From contig CAZOLZ010000070.1 of the NCBI GenBank assembly GCA_964580965.1, forward strand, positions 1-7,840: a DNA stretch of 7,840 bases, given 5' to 3'. The DNA is from CAIUKX01 sp964580965. GTDB lineage: Bacteria > Bacteroidota > Bacteroidia > Flavobacteriales_D > Crocinitomicaceae. Position 1 is the first letter of the stretch. Every line of letters begins with the position of its first letter. Below are positions 1 through 6,737 of the stretch, piece after piece. The translations under genes were made by a program, and so were the position numbers. Under the pieces are notes generated by a model, which did no database searches, was not told where the DNA came from, and saw only the letters and a list, made by a program, of their open reading frames with translations.

Positions 1-2237
1 CCATAAGATTTTGAACTAATCTGTTCGTATAATTTTTTCGAATATTGACCCAACGCTAAATCTAATCCATCAGCAGAAGAGCCAATAAAACCTATCGCCC
101 CTTTATCTTTTGCGTTTACAAATAATTCAGTTGCTACATTTGAATTATTCACATACATGTTACCATTGTAACAAGAGTTACCAATTACTAATGGGTATTT
201 CCCGTAATTTGACCAATCATTTGGATTATCAATATTGATGTCAAAACCAGACAAAGTAGCGTGACCAAAGAAGTTCATAATTGATACTCCGTTATTGATT
301 AAATTTGTAATATTTGACAAATGAGATGGATCAAATGGGTTAGACGTTGATTTGTAAACTCTTTCAACATTTCCTCCGAACAAAGTATCCTCTATCATAG
401 CCTCCATATCATTCAAAAAAGATTGAAACAAATTTTGATCGTAAGAGTCACTCCCACCAGCGAAATGTATTAATTGCTTCTGCCACAACTTATCTGTTGA
501 AGAATAAACGGATTGTTGATTTTGATTTTGCTCGTATTGAATGATTTTATTCAAATACAATGTCATCAAAGAATCTGATTTAACAGAAATTCTAGCCGTT
601 GGTATCTTAGGAACAAAATCTCCATTTTGAAAATCAGAAGTAATCGCAACATCACTTGATGGTGTTCCAAATGTAGGAATCAAACATTGAGCATAACTAG
701 TCGGATTTTTTCTGACACCTGCTTGAGATATAGGGTATTGATTGAAACCCGAAACGGTTATACCTTTTCCCATCAAGAATAAGGCTTTTGGTTTTTGACT
801 AGCTTTACTGTATATATCCAAAGCAAACCTTCTCACACCGTTAATGTGTTTTTTTACACCTCCCCCATACTGATAATACAACTCTTCAATATTGGCTAAT
901 ACTACATTATGTCCTCCCCCTGCAATTGATTCTCTATAAGATTTATAACTTAATGAAGAGTTTAATAGTGATGGGTGATATACCATTAATAATGCATCTT
1001 CTAAATTTGCTTGTGTATAATCTGTAAAGTAACCATTATTATTAATCCACTGAATATCAGAAACTGCTGTAATAGTTGATGAATTTCGAATAACTACATC
1101 CTGAGTTAAACCTAGAGAGTGCGGTTGAATCAAACCTGAATAACCTCCATTAAATGATGACAATTCAACTTTTTGGGGTATATCACCAAAGACAAAAACA
1201 ATAGGATTATTTAAATTGATACTATTAAGATCTAATCTTAATTTTGTCTCTCCGTTATTTTCAATTTGAAAATCTGCATTATTTGCATTCGAAAAAGTTG
1301 GTATTCGTGGATATACAACGCTCCAAAAATTCAAAGATTGATAATCTGTAATAGCTCCCTGATCACCAATTATGTTCCATTTTAGTGGTGTCGTACCACT
1401 AACTAGATTGTTTAAAGGAAAAGTTGTCTCTACTTTTGCCAACTCATAACCAACAAATGTTTCATCATATAAAACATGTGCAGATGGACCAATTGTCCAT
1501 TGAACATGATGATTACCTAATCCAGAGTAATTTGCGTTCGAATTTGTAGTTGAAATCGCTGAAAAATATGGCAAAGGTGCATCTGAACCAGTATAAATAG
1601 AAGGAGTTGTAACATTGATTGATAAGGAATAATTACTCGCTCCATTAACAGGAGATAATCCAAACCCCTCCCCTCCTTCATAAAAAGAACTTGAAGCGAT
1701 AGATGTTCTTCCTGAACCTTCATTGTAATAATTATTATAACTTGCATACTTCTTTTGAAGTACATAATTTAAAGGGGTGTAGTTTGTATAATCATTATCT
1801 GATTGAACTTGAAACCTTAAATTTGAAGATGACTGATTCCATGAAAAAAAATAGTGAACGGTATCGTTAAACAAACTATAATAAGGATTTCCAATTTCGT
1901 TTGGATTATTATATAATGATGAGTCTATCCATCCATCATTCTTTTCAGCAAAAAATAAAAAGTAATCCCCTGAATCAAAAGTTCCATCTCCACCATCTTC
2001 AATGTGAATAGGTTGTTCTCTATCTCTTCCGAATAACTGAAAATCAGATGTTAAAATCGAACTCAATGGTACACCTGCATCATTTAATAAGTCATAATTA
2101 ATCCTGTATACACCTGTTTTACTGATAGGAAAGGTCAAATATTGTTGGGTATAATCGATCCATTCATTACCATAACTTTGAGCAAATGAGAAGGAATTAA
2201 AAAAAAGTAAAAATAATATTAAACGATATCCTTTCAT
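1..2237 (-). CDS. porU2: PorU2-type C25 cysteine peptidase (T9SS sortase-like), C-terminal part beyond left edge
   Basis: The minus-strand frame is open from an ATG at 2237-2235 to the window edge, giving 745 residues plus two bases with no stop. Residues 1-20 form a signal peptide: Lys2 and Arg5, a hydrophobic run, then a likely cut near FAQ. Residues about 21-410 are Tyr/Asn/Ser-rich and look like beta-rich N-terminal domains. A peptidase C25 (gingipain-type) domain starts near Asp414. It has the PTARISV strand around residues 546-552, catalytic His659 in the motif NFFGHA, and catalytic Cys689 in GNSCYNG, 30 residues later. This closely matches the gingipain His-Cys spacing, and the usual GFIGSS strand follows. 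In T9SS, PorU removes the C-terminal sorting domain of cargo and attaches it to the cell surface. The PorU2 label rather than PorU rests on the neighbouring PorV-like gene lying upstream and overlapping it, and is inference. Both catalytic residues are intact. The family is usually over 1,000 residues, so roughly a third is probably missing. Confidence 0.85.
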   Translation of the reverse strand, partial: MKGYRLILFLLFFNSFSFAQSYGNEWIDYTQQYLTFPISKTGVYRINYDLLNDAGVPLSSILTSDFQLFGRDREQPIHIEDGGDGTFDSGDYFLFFAEKNDGWIDSSLYNNPNEIGNPYYSLFNDTVHYFFSWNQSSSNLRFQVQSDNDYTNYTPLNYVLQKKYASYNNYYNEGSGRTSIASSSFYEGGEGFGLSPVNGASNYSLSINVTTPSIYTGSDAPLPYFSAISTTNSNANYSGLGNHHVQWTIGPSAHVLYDETFVGYELAKVETTFPLNNLVSGTTPLKWNIIGDQGAITDYQSLNFWSVVYPRIPTFSNANNADFQIENNGETKLRLDLNSINLNNPIVFVFGDIPQKVELSSFNGGYSGLIQPHSLGLTQDVVIRNSSTITAVSDIQWINNNGYFTDYTQANLEDALLMVYHPSLLNSSLSYKSYRESIAGGGHNVVLANIEELYYQYGGGVKKHINGVRRFALDIYSKASQKPKALFLMGKGITVSGFNQYPISQAGVRKNPTSYAQCLIPTFGTPSSDVAITSDFQNGDFVPKIPTARISVKSDSLMTLYLNKIIQYEQNQNQQSVYSSTDKLWQKQLIHFAGGSDSYDQNLFQSFLNDMEAMIEDTLFGGNVERVYKSTSNPFDPSHLSNITNLINNGVSIMNFFGHATLSGFDINIDNPNDWSNYGKYPLVIGNSCYNGNMYVNNSNVATELFVNAKDKGAIGFIGSSADGLDLALGQYSKKLYEQISSKSY

Positions 2238-3361
2238 TTTTTTGGAGGGTTTAACTTTATTCTTAATGATAAAATATGAGAGTATAGAGCTATTGAAACT
2301 CCGCCCATATTTGTGTAAGCATAATCCAATTTAATATTTTTTATGGAAACCCCCAAACCAATATTAGGCTGAACATTTAACTGTTTAACACCATCTAAAT
2401 CTTCTACATATTGAACATTTGTTAAACCAGAACGCACACAAAATAATTCTTTGTATCCTATCTCTAATCCGTACTGAGGAGAAATTGAAAATGGACTCGA
2501 CTTAATTAACGTATTCCTTAAACCATCTGTAGTTAAATCTAAGTTCAATTCGTTTGAAAAATATATACCCTTTGTTCCAAAAGTAAATTTTCGATAAGCT
2601 CCTATCAAAAATCGAGGCAGCGTCAATTCCAAACCATTCTCAGGTAATAAATTCCCCGTATTTTGAAAAACCTGCTTTGTCTCATCATCTAAACTAAAAA
2701 ACCAAGCATTGAAAGTTGTTGATACATCTCTAGCTACAAGTCCAAACTTCCATTTTTCAGTAAAATACTGGAGACCACCATCGATACCAAACCCCCATGA
2801 TTTTGCAAAATCACCAACTTTTCTATTTATAATCTTAAAATTACCTCCAATGCTTAAGCCTTTTAACTTTGTTTTTCTTGCATATGAAAGTAAAACAGCA
2901 TAGTCAGCTGCTGTAAAAGTTGTGATTTTATCGTAATCAATATTTCCTTGTTGATCGATTAATTGAGTTGTATTAGGAATATCATCTACTGCAAATCGAA
3001 TCAATGAAGCTGCTATTGTACTCCTTTTGTCTAATGTGTGTGCAACTCCAAAATAATCATATTTTGCTACCCCTCCAAAATAATTAGCGTGCATTAAACT
3101 CACATCTAACCATTTGTTTGTTTGAGTTAAACCTGAAGGATTCCAATAAGCAGCATTCACACCCTCAACTTGAGATATGATAGAATTTCCTTTACCAATA
3201 GCTTCAGCACCTACACCTATCGCTAAAAATTCATTGGAATATTTCGGCGCAATCTTATCCAATTGAGAAAATCCTAATGAATAAGAAAGAAGTATATATA
3301 AAATGCTCAGAAAAAATTGTGTTGACAACTTAAGAGACTTTAAAGTAAAATTATTTAGCAT
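2234..3361 (-). CDS. porV2: PorV2-type outer-membrane beta-barrel (T9SS PorV/PorQ family)
   Basis: This is a 375-residue protein starting at ATG 3361-3359. A TTG at 3379 would add six residues but places charged residues before the signal peptide, so ATG is preferred. Residues 1-33 are a signal peptide: Lys8 and Lys11, a hydrophobic core FFLSILYILLS, and likely cleavage after GFSQ. The mature protein shows the PorV/PorQ hallmark near its start (EAIGKGNS, then the motif AAYWNPSGL around residues 70-78). Alternating amphipathic strands follow to the end, as expected of a FadL-like outer-membrane barrel. In T9SS, PorV carries cargo from the translocon to the PorU sortase. Here the stop codon overlaps the start of the C25 peptidase as ATGA, so the two are probably translationally coupled and act as a pair. 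Canonical PorV or PorQ is the main alternative. The order, with the PorV-like gene upstream of the PorU-like gene, fits the accessory PorV2/PorU2 pair better. Confidence 0.82.
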   Translation of the reverse strand: MLNNFTLKSLKLSTQFFLSILYILLSYSLGFSQLDKIAPKYSNEFLAIGVGAEAIGKGNSIISQVEGVNAAYWNPSGLTQTNKWLDVSLMHANYFGGVAKYDYFGVAHTLDKRSTIAASLIRFAVDDIPNTTQLIDQQGNIDYDKITTFTAADYAVLLSYARKTKLKGLSIGGNFKIINRKVGDFAKSWGFGIDGGLQYFTEKWKFGLVARDVSTTFNAWFFSLDDETKQVFQNTGNLLPENGLELTLPRFLIGAYRKFTFGTKGIYFSNELNLDLTTDGLRNTLIKSSPFSISPQYGLEIGYKELFCVRSGLTNVQYVEDLDGVKQLNVQPNIGLGVSIKNIKLDYAYTNMGGVSIALYSHILSLRIKLNPPKK

Positions 3362-3508
3362 TTTGAATCTCAAATACAAACCTTAAAAAATATTCTTCTC
3401 ATTAAAAACTTTAAAATTCGTAAAAAATTACATTAATAGATGAATAAAATGAACTTTTCTTATTTTTTTATTTACTTTGAACTCAATTTATCGAATAAAA
3501 ATAGATTC
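3362..3508. promoter_or_regulatory. Divergent intergenic region between porV2 and pssA
   Basis: This 147-bp AT-rich gap must hold the promoters for the leftward porV2-porU2 operon and the rightward pssA cluster. On the plus strand, TTACTTTG at 3472-3479 differs at one base from the Bacteroidota -7 consensus TAnnTTTG. It would start transcription about 20 nt before ATG 3509, but no clear TTTG sits at the expected -33 distance. On the minus strand only poor matches are visible. Both promoter assignments are weak. Confidence 0.35.
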
Positions 3509-4327
3509 ATGTTAAGCATTCCCAATTTATTAACTGCTCTGAATTTAGTATCCGGAACGTTAGCTATCATCGCAGCTCTTTTAGGTCGTGTAGATATTGC
3601 TCCTTACTTCATATTTTTAGGTGCAATCTTTGATTTTCTTGACGGGTTCACTGCTCGTTTACTAAAAAAAAGTGGTGAATTAGGGAAACAATTAGATTCT
3701 TTGGCCGATATGGTAACTTTCGGATTTGCCCCTGGAATCATCATGTTTATAATGCTTATTTTCAGTATATCAGATAGTGAGCAATTAGGGTTAAACTTTC
3801 AAGAAAACACCAGGTATTTGGTTCAAAATTGGGCAAGTATTGTGTTTTATAATCTACCTAACACTATTCCTACTCATTTATTATACCTTCCTTTCTTCGC
3901 CTTGTTAATCCCATTCTTTTCAATGTTTCGACTGGCAAAATTTAATATTGACACCAGACAATCAGAAAGTTTCATAGGCTTAAACACTCCCACTAATACA
4001 ATTTTTTTTACAACTTTTCCTCTAGCACTAACTCTTAATTTCGAAAACTATTTTCAAAGTAAATGGTTGCAATTTATCTATTCTCCTGAATTCATAACTC
4101 CATTAATTGGTATTATGTCTTTACTATTAATCGCTGAAATCCCGATGTTTTCTCTTAAATTCAAGGATTTTAAATGGGGAAATAACCAGTTGAGATATAG
4201 CTTTTTATTAACAAGTTTAATATTAATTGTAACATTATTAGTTTGGTCTATTCCAATAATTGTATTTTTGTACGTAATTTTATCAATTATTGAAAACAAT
4301 TTTAAATCAAAAGAAAATGAAATTTAA
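3509..4327 (+). CDS. pssA: CDP-diacylglycerol--serine O-phosphatidyltransferase
   Basis: This inner-membrane enzyme transfers phosphatidate from CDP-diacylglycerol to L-serine to make phosphatidylserine, the precursor of phosphatidylethanolamine. With the ATG at 3509 it is 272 residues. The complete CDP-alcohol phosphatidyltransferase signature is present, D-x2-DG-x2-AR-x8-G-x3-D-x3-D: Asp42, Asp45, Gly46, Ala49, Arg50, Gly59, Asp63 and Asp67. Several hydrophobic segments flank it, including a long C-terminal one. PssA is favoured over PgsA because of the IPNLLTALNLVSG opening, the FGFAPG segment after the signature and the Bacteroidota context. The frame extends upstream to an ATG at 3440, adding 23 residues. 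That extension is not typical of the family and contains the only plausible -7 element, so 3509 is preferred. The 3' end overlaps purS by 11 bp. It is the first gene of a five-gene rightward cluster. Confidence 0.88.
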   Translation: MLSIPNLLTALNLVSGTLAIIAALLGRVDIAPYFIFLGAIFDFLDGFTARLLKKSGELGKQLDSLADMVTFGFAPGIIMFIMLIFSISDSEQLGLNFQENTRYLVQNWASIVFYNLPNTIPTHLLYLPFFALLIPFFSMFRLAKFNIDTRQSESFIGLNTPTNTIFFTTFPLALTLNFENYFQSKWLQFIYSPEFITPLIGIMSLLLIAEIPMFSLKFKDFKWGNNQLRYSFLLTSLILIVTLLVWSIPIIVFLYVILSIIENNFKSKENEI

Positions 4328-4568
4328 AGCTGAAATCGATGTGATGCCTTTAGAAGCATTATTAGACCCTCAAGGAAAAGCTGTATCAAATAGTATGAAA
4401 ACAGTTGGTTTAGAAGAAATCACAAACGTAAGAATAGGGAGACACATCCGCTTGTTTGTAGATGCTAACACTATGGATGAAGCTAAAGCAAAAACTGAAG
4501 AAGCTTGTAAAAAACTTTTGTCAAATCAAATTATGGAAAGTTATACTTTCGATATTACTGAAGCATAA
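4317..4568 (+). CDS. purS: Phosphoribosylformylglycinamidine synthase subunit PurS
   Basis: PurS is the small structural subunit that joins PurQ (glutaminase) and small-type PurL into the FGAM synthase of purine synthesis, passing ammonia between them. The protein is 83 residues from ATG 4317, close to the roughly 84 usual for PurS. It shows the family pattern: DPQGKAV at residues 17-23, a Gly in the TVGLEEI turn, VRIGR at 38-42, and the C-terminal segment LLSNQIMESY, where most family members have NPVIEDY (Pro replaced by Gln). An in-frame TTG at 4290 would add nine residues; ATG is preferred because the protein then starts at MKFKAEIDV, directly in the first strand. The gene starts inside the last codons of pssA, suggesting coupled translation. 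No purQ or purL lies alongside, so the partner subunits must be encoded elsewhere. The family call is strong; the split location is the unusual point. Confidence 0.88.
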   Translation: MKFKAEIDVMPLEALLDPQGKAVSNSMKTVGLEEITNVRIGRHIRLFVDANTMDEAKAKTEEACKKLLSNQIMESYTFDITEA

Positions 4569-4586
4569 ATTTAGGTTTAAATTGTC

Positions 4587-5555
4587 ATGACAAACATTGA
4601 GGAAACTCCCAAAAAATCCAATGGTGGATTTATCATTACTATTCTTTTATTGTTATTAGGGCTAGCTGTACTTTCTTTTTTATTTTCTAAAAAAAACTCA
4701 GCACTTAATAATTGTACCAACGAAAACACAGCTTTAAAAGCTGATATGGATGGTATGAATGAAATGATGCAGGGATATGTTGGAAACTTATCAAATGACC
4801 TAACTAAAGATTTCCAAAACATGTTGAGCACATATGACGAATTAATCCAAAAAGATCAATCAAAAGCCGACAGCCTAAACATTCAAAAAGAGAAAATCAT
4901 ATCCTTGATGAGTGATTTAGAAACAGCTAAAAAAAATGGCAATCTAAATGCGAGAAAGATTTCAGAACTAACAAAAAGAAATGAAGCTTTAGTTAGAATC
5001 ATGAGAGGATATGTTGTTCAGATCGACTCTTTGAATACACTTAATTTACAGTTAAGTTCTGAACTTAACAAAACCAATACAAAACTTGAAAGTACATTAT
5101 CAGAAAGAGACCTTTACAAGAAAGAAGCTGAACAAAAAGCAGAGCAAGTAAAAAAAGGTGCTAAACTTCAAGCATTTAATTTTCATAGTACCGGTTTAAA
5201 AATGAAGTTGAACAACACAACAGAAGAAACAAACCGTGCAAGAAATTGTATCCAAATTCAATCAAGTTTTACACTTTCAGAAAATTTATTGAATACTGCT
5301 GGAAACAAAATGATTTACCTTCAAGTTGTAGCTCCTGACGGAAAAGTACTTCAAGCAAAACCAAACTATTTCTTAGAAACAGACAATGGAACAATCGCTT
5401 ACTCTGACAGTAAAGAAGTTAATTATCAAAATAAGCAATTAGACATGTCAATTTATTACAGTTACGGAAACAACGAGGCTCAAAAAGGAAATCACAAGAT
5501 AAATATCTATGCTGATGGTTTACTTATTGGAACCGACAATTTCGTTCTTAAATAA
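4587..5555 (+). CDS. Membrane-anchored coiled-coil protein with C-terminal beta domain, function unknown
   Basis: This 322-residue protein matches no named family I can assign. The N-terminus is hydrophilic (TNIEETPKKSNGG), followed by one membrane segment at about residues 14-33 and KKN. It therefore probably has a short cytoplasmic tail and a periplasmic body. Residues about 38-195 are rich in Glu, Lys, Leu, Asn and Ser and predict a long helix or coiled coil. Residues about 196-322 alternate hydrophobic and polar positions like a beta-sandwich. They contain ETNRARNCIQIQSSFTLSEN, then IYLQVVAPDGKVL, and end in GLLIGTDNFVLK. I recall similar TM/coiled-coil/beta proteins with a KARR-x-KIRVCFT-like motif as conserved hypotheticals in Flavobacteria, but could not check this. 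It starts 18 nt after purS and ends 8 nt before the RRM gene, so it is probably co-transcribed. A role in the envelope or periplasm is inference. Annotation as an SMC or chromosome-partition protein would be an artefact of the coiled coil. Confidence 0.8.
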   Translation: MTNIEETPKKSNGGFIITILLLLLGLAVLSFLFSKKNSALNNCTNENTALKADMDGMNEMMQGYVGNLSNDLTKDFQNMLSTYDELIQKDQSKADSLNIQKEKIISLMSDLETAKKNGNLNARKISELTKRNEALVRIMRGYVVQIDSLNTLNLQLSSELNKTNTKLESTLSERDLYKKEAEQKAEQVKKGAKLQAFNFHSTGLKMKLNNTTEETNRARNCIQIQSSFTLSENLLNTAGNKMIYLQVVAPDGKVLQAKPNYFLETDNGTIAYSDSKEVNYQNKQLDMSIYYSYGNNEAQKGNHKINIYADGLLIGTDNFVLK

Positions 5556-5563
5556 AAACAAAG

Positions 5564-5851
5564 ATGACAAACTTATTTATTGCCAATCTCGATTGGGAAA
5601 TTACATCTGAAGATTTGATGGCTACCTTCTCTTCATTTGGTAAAGTGGCATATGCTCACGTAGTTTTTGACAAAAAAACAAAAAAGTCAAGAGGTTTTGG
5701 TTATGTTGAAATGGAAAACTCAGATGAAGCAATCAATGCCATTAATACGTTAAATGGTATGGAAGTAAACAACAGAAAAATTGATGTTAAAATTGCGTCT
5801 CCAAAATCAAACAGACCTCTAAAGAACGAGAATTACAAACACAACAAATAA
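5564..5851 (+). CDS. Single-domain RRM RNA-binding protein
   Basis: This 95-residue protein is almost entirely one RNA recognition motif. RNP2 is LFIANL at residues 4-9 and RNP1 is RGFGYVEM at 43-50. The aromatic RNA-stacking residues are all present: Phe5 in RNP2, and Phe45 and Tyr47 in RNP1. The fold order beta-alpha-beta-beta-alpha-beta fits: ITSEDLMATF helix, VAYAHVVFD strand, DEAINAINTLNG helix, IDVKIASP strand. A short basic tail follows (SNRPLKNENYKHNK), which may add nonspecific RNA contact. Such small RRM proteins occur in Bacteroidota and cyanobacteria; their targets are generally unknown, and a cold-response or mRNA-binding role is only a family-level guess. The start is 8 nt after the preceding stop, and the next gene begins 9 nt downstream, so it sits within the operon. 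Its presence gives no direct link to the metabolic neighbours. Confidence 0.92.
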   Translation: MTNLFIANLDWEITSEDLMATFSSFGKVAYAHVVFDKKTKKSRGFGYVEMENSDEAINAINTLNGMEVNNRKIDVKIASPKSNRPLKNENYKHNK

Positions 5852-5860
5852 AATAATTTC

Positions 5861-6628
5861 ATGTCTATAATTCAAGAAGGACACGTCGATGTACAAATAG
5901 AAAATAATATTGCTACAATTGAGTTTGGTCATCCTCTAAGTAACTCATTACCTAGTAAAATTTTAAAGTTGTTAGCTCAAACCATTACTGACACTTCTAA
6001 AAATAAAGAAGTTCATGTAATTGTTTTAAAATCATCTGGAGAAAAAGCTTTTTGTGCAGGAGCAAGTTTTGATGAGTTAATCAACATTAACGATATAGAT
6101 ACTGGCTTAGAATTCTTTTCAGGTTTTGCTATTGTTATCAATGCTATTCGAACATGTGGTAAAATTGTAATCGGAAGAATACACGGAAAAGCTGTTGGAG
6201 GAGGTGTTGGAATAGCTGCAGCGGTAGATTACTGTTTTGCTACTAAATTTGCAGACATTAAACTATCTGAATTAGCAGTTGGAATTGGACCATTTGTAGT
6301 TGGTCCAGCGATTGAGCGTAAAATTGGTTTATCAGCAATGAGTCAATTAGCTTTAAATGCGACAGAATGGAGAAGCGCTAGTTGGGCTAATAAAAAAGGG
6401 TTATATAGTGACGTTTATGATTCTATTGAAGAAATGGATAAAGCCGTTCATACACTAGCAGTGAAATTAGCAAATTCAAATCCTGATGCTTTACATAAAC
6501 TGAAAGAAGTTTTCTGGGAAGGTACAGAGCACTGGGATATCATCTTAAAAGATCGAGCAGAAATCAGTGGAACATTAGTTTTATCTGACTTCACAAAAAA
6601 TGCTATAAATAAATTCAAAAAGAGATAA
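5861..6628 (+). CDS. Enoyl-CoA hydratase/isomerase (crotonase) family protein
   Basis: This 255-residue protein has the usual length and layout of a single-domain crotonase, a soluble acyl-CoA enzyme. The first oxyanion-hole segment is FCAGASFDEL at residues 64-73 and the second is GKAVGGGVGIAAAVDY at 109-124. At the position of the first hydratase glutamate (Glu144 of rat enoyl-CoA hydratase, in GGGCE) this protein has Gly117. The second glutamate (Glu164) is kept as Glu137 in KLSELAVGIG. A single glutamate at the second position is known for enoyl-CoA isomerases, so isomerase activity is as plausible as hydratase activity. From the sequence around VGIGPFVVGPAIERKIG I also consider a methylglutaconyl-CoA-hydratase-like Bacteroidota clade, used in leucine breakdown. 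I cannot fix the substrate. It is the last gene of the cluster; a 32-bp gap separates its stop from the rplM promoter, and no strong terminator is visible. Confidence 0.88.
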   Translation: MSIIQEGHVDVQIENNIATIEFGHPLSNSLPSKILKLLAQTITDTSKNKEVHVIVLKSSGEKAFCAGASFDELININDIDTGLEFFSGFAIVINAIRTCGKIVIGRIHGKAVGGGVGIAAAVDYCFATKFADIKLSELAVGIGPFVVGPAIERKIGLSAMSQLALNATEWRSASWANKKGLYSDVYDSIEEMDKAVHTLAVKLANSNPDALHKLKEVFWEGTEHWDIILKDRAEISGTLVLSDFTKNAINKFKKR

Positions 6629-6660
6629 AAAAGAATACAAATCAACTTTTTAAGAATAGA

Positions 6661-6692
6661 TTTGTTAATAAAATCATTTATTTATACCTTTG
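6661..6692 (+). promoter_or_regulatory. Bacteroidota-type promoter of the rplM operon
   Basis: TTTG at 6661-6664 (-33 element) and TACCTTTG at 6685-6692 (-7 element, exact match to TAnnTTTG) are separated by 20 nt. This is the spacing known for the primary sigma factor of Bacteroidota. Transcription should begin about 4-7 nt after 6692, giving a leader of roughly 40 nt before the GTG start of rplM. It is by far the best promoter in the window, as expected for a ribosomal operon. Confidence 0.8.
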
Positions 6693-6695
6693 CTG

Positions 6696-6709
6696 TCCCA
6701 ATTTTGGGA
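6696..6709 (+). repeat. Inverted repeat at the 5' end of the rplM leader
   Basis: TCCCAA at 6696-6701 and TTGGGA at 6704-6709 are perfect inverted repeats separated by TT. In RNA this would fold as a five-pair stem with a four-base loop. It lies exactly where the transcript from the predicted promoter should begin. It could protect the 5' end, act as an operator, or be part of an autoregulatory leader; none of these is shown by the sequence alone. Confidence 0.45.
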
Positions 6710-6737
6710 TTATTGTCTTATTTAATTAATAATTATT

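Noticed and set aside
1517..1765. Minus-strand 82-residue frame
   Set aside because: It is out of frame within the long peptidase gene, which is open and shows family motifs throughout.
2709..2903. Plus-strand 64-residue frame
   Set aside because: It is antisense to the PorV-like gene, with no motif or start signal.
3362..3379. TTG start at 3379 for the PorV-like gene
   Set aside because: It adds only six residues before a signal peptide that already begins well at ATG 3361.
3440..3508. Upstream ATG extending pssA by 23 residues
   Set aside because: The added residues are not typical of PssA, whose N-terminus normally starts close to the IPNLLT motif, and the extension covers the only plausible -7 element.
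4078..4299. Minus-strand 73-residue frame
   Set aside because: It is antisense to pssA and shows no recognisable feature.
4290..4316. TTG start at 4290 for purS
   Set aside because: It lies deep in pssA and adds nine residues absent from the usual PurS; ATG 4317 gives the normal length.
4577..4831. Minus-strand 84-residue frame
   Set aside because: It is antisense to the start of the coiled-coil gene; its hydrophobic look comes from complementing the Lys/Asn-rich codons.
6448..6645. Minus-strand 65-residue frame
   Set aside because: It is antisense to the 3' end of the crotonase gene, with no support as a gene.
6637..6665. Inverted repeat ACAAATC/GATTTGT (6637-6643 and 6659-6665) as a terminator after the crotonase gene
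   Set aside because: The stem is AT-rich with a 15-nt loop, lacks a following T run, and its right arm is part of the rplM -33 element; chance is likely.
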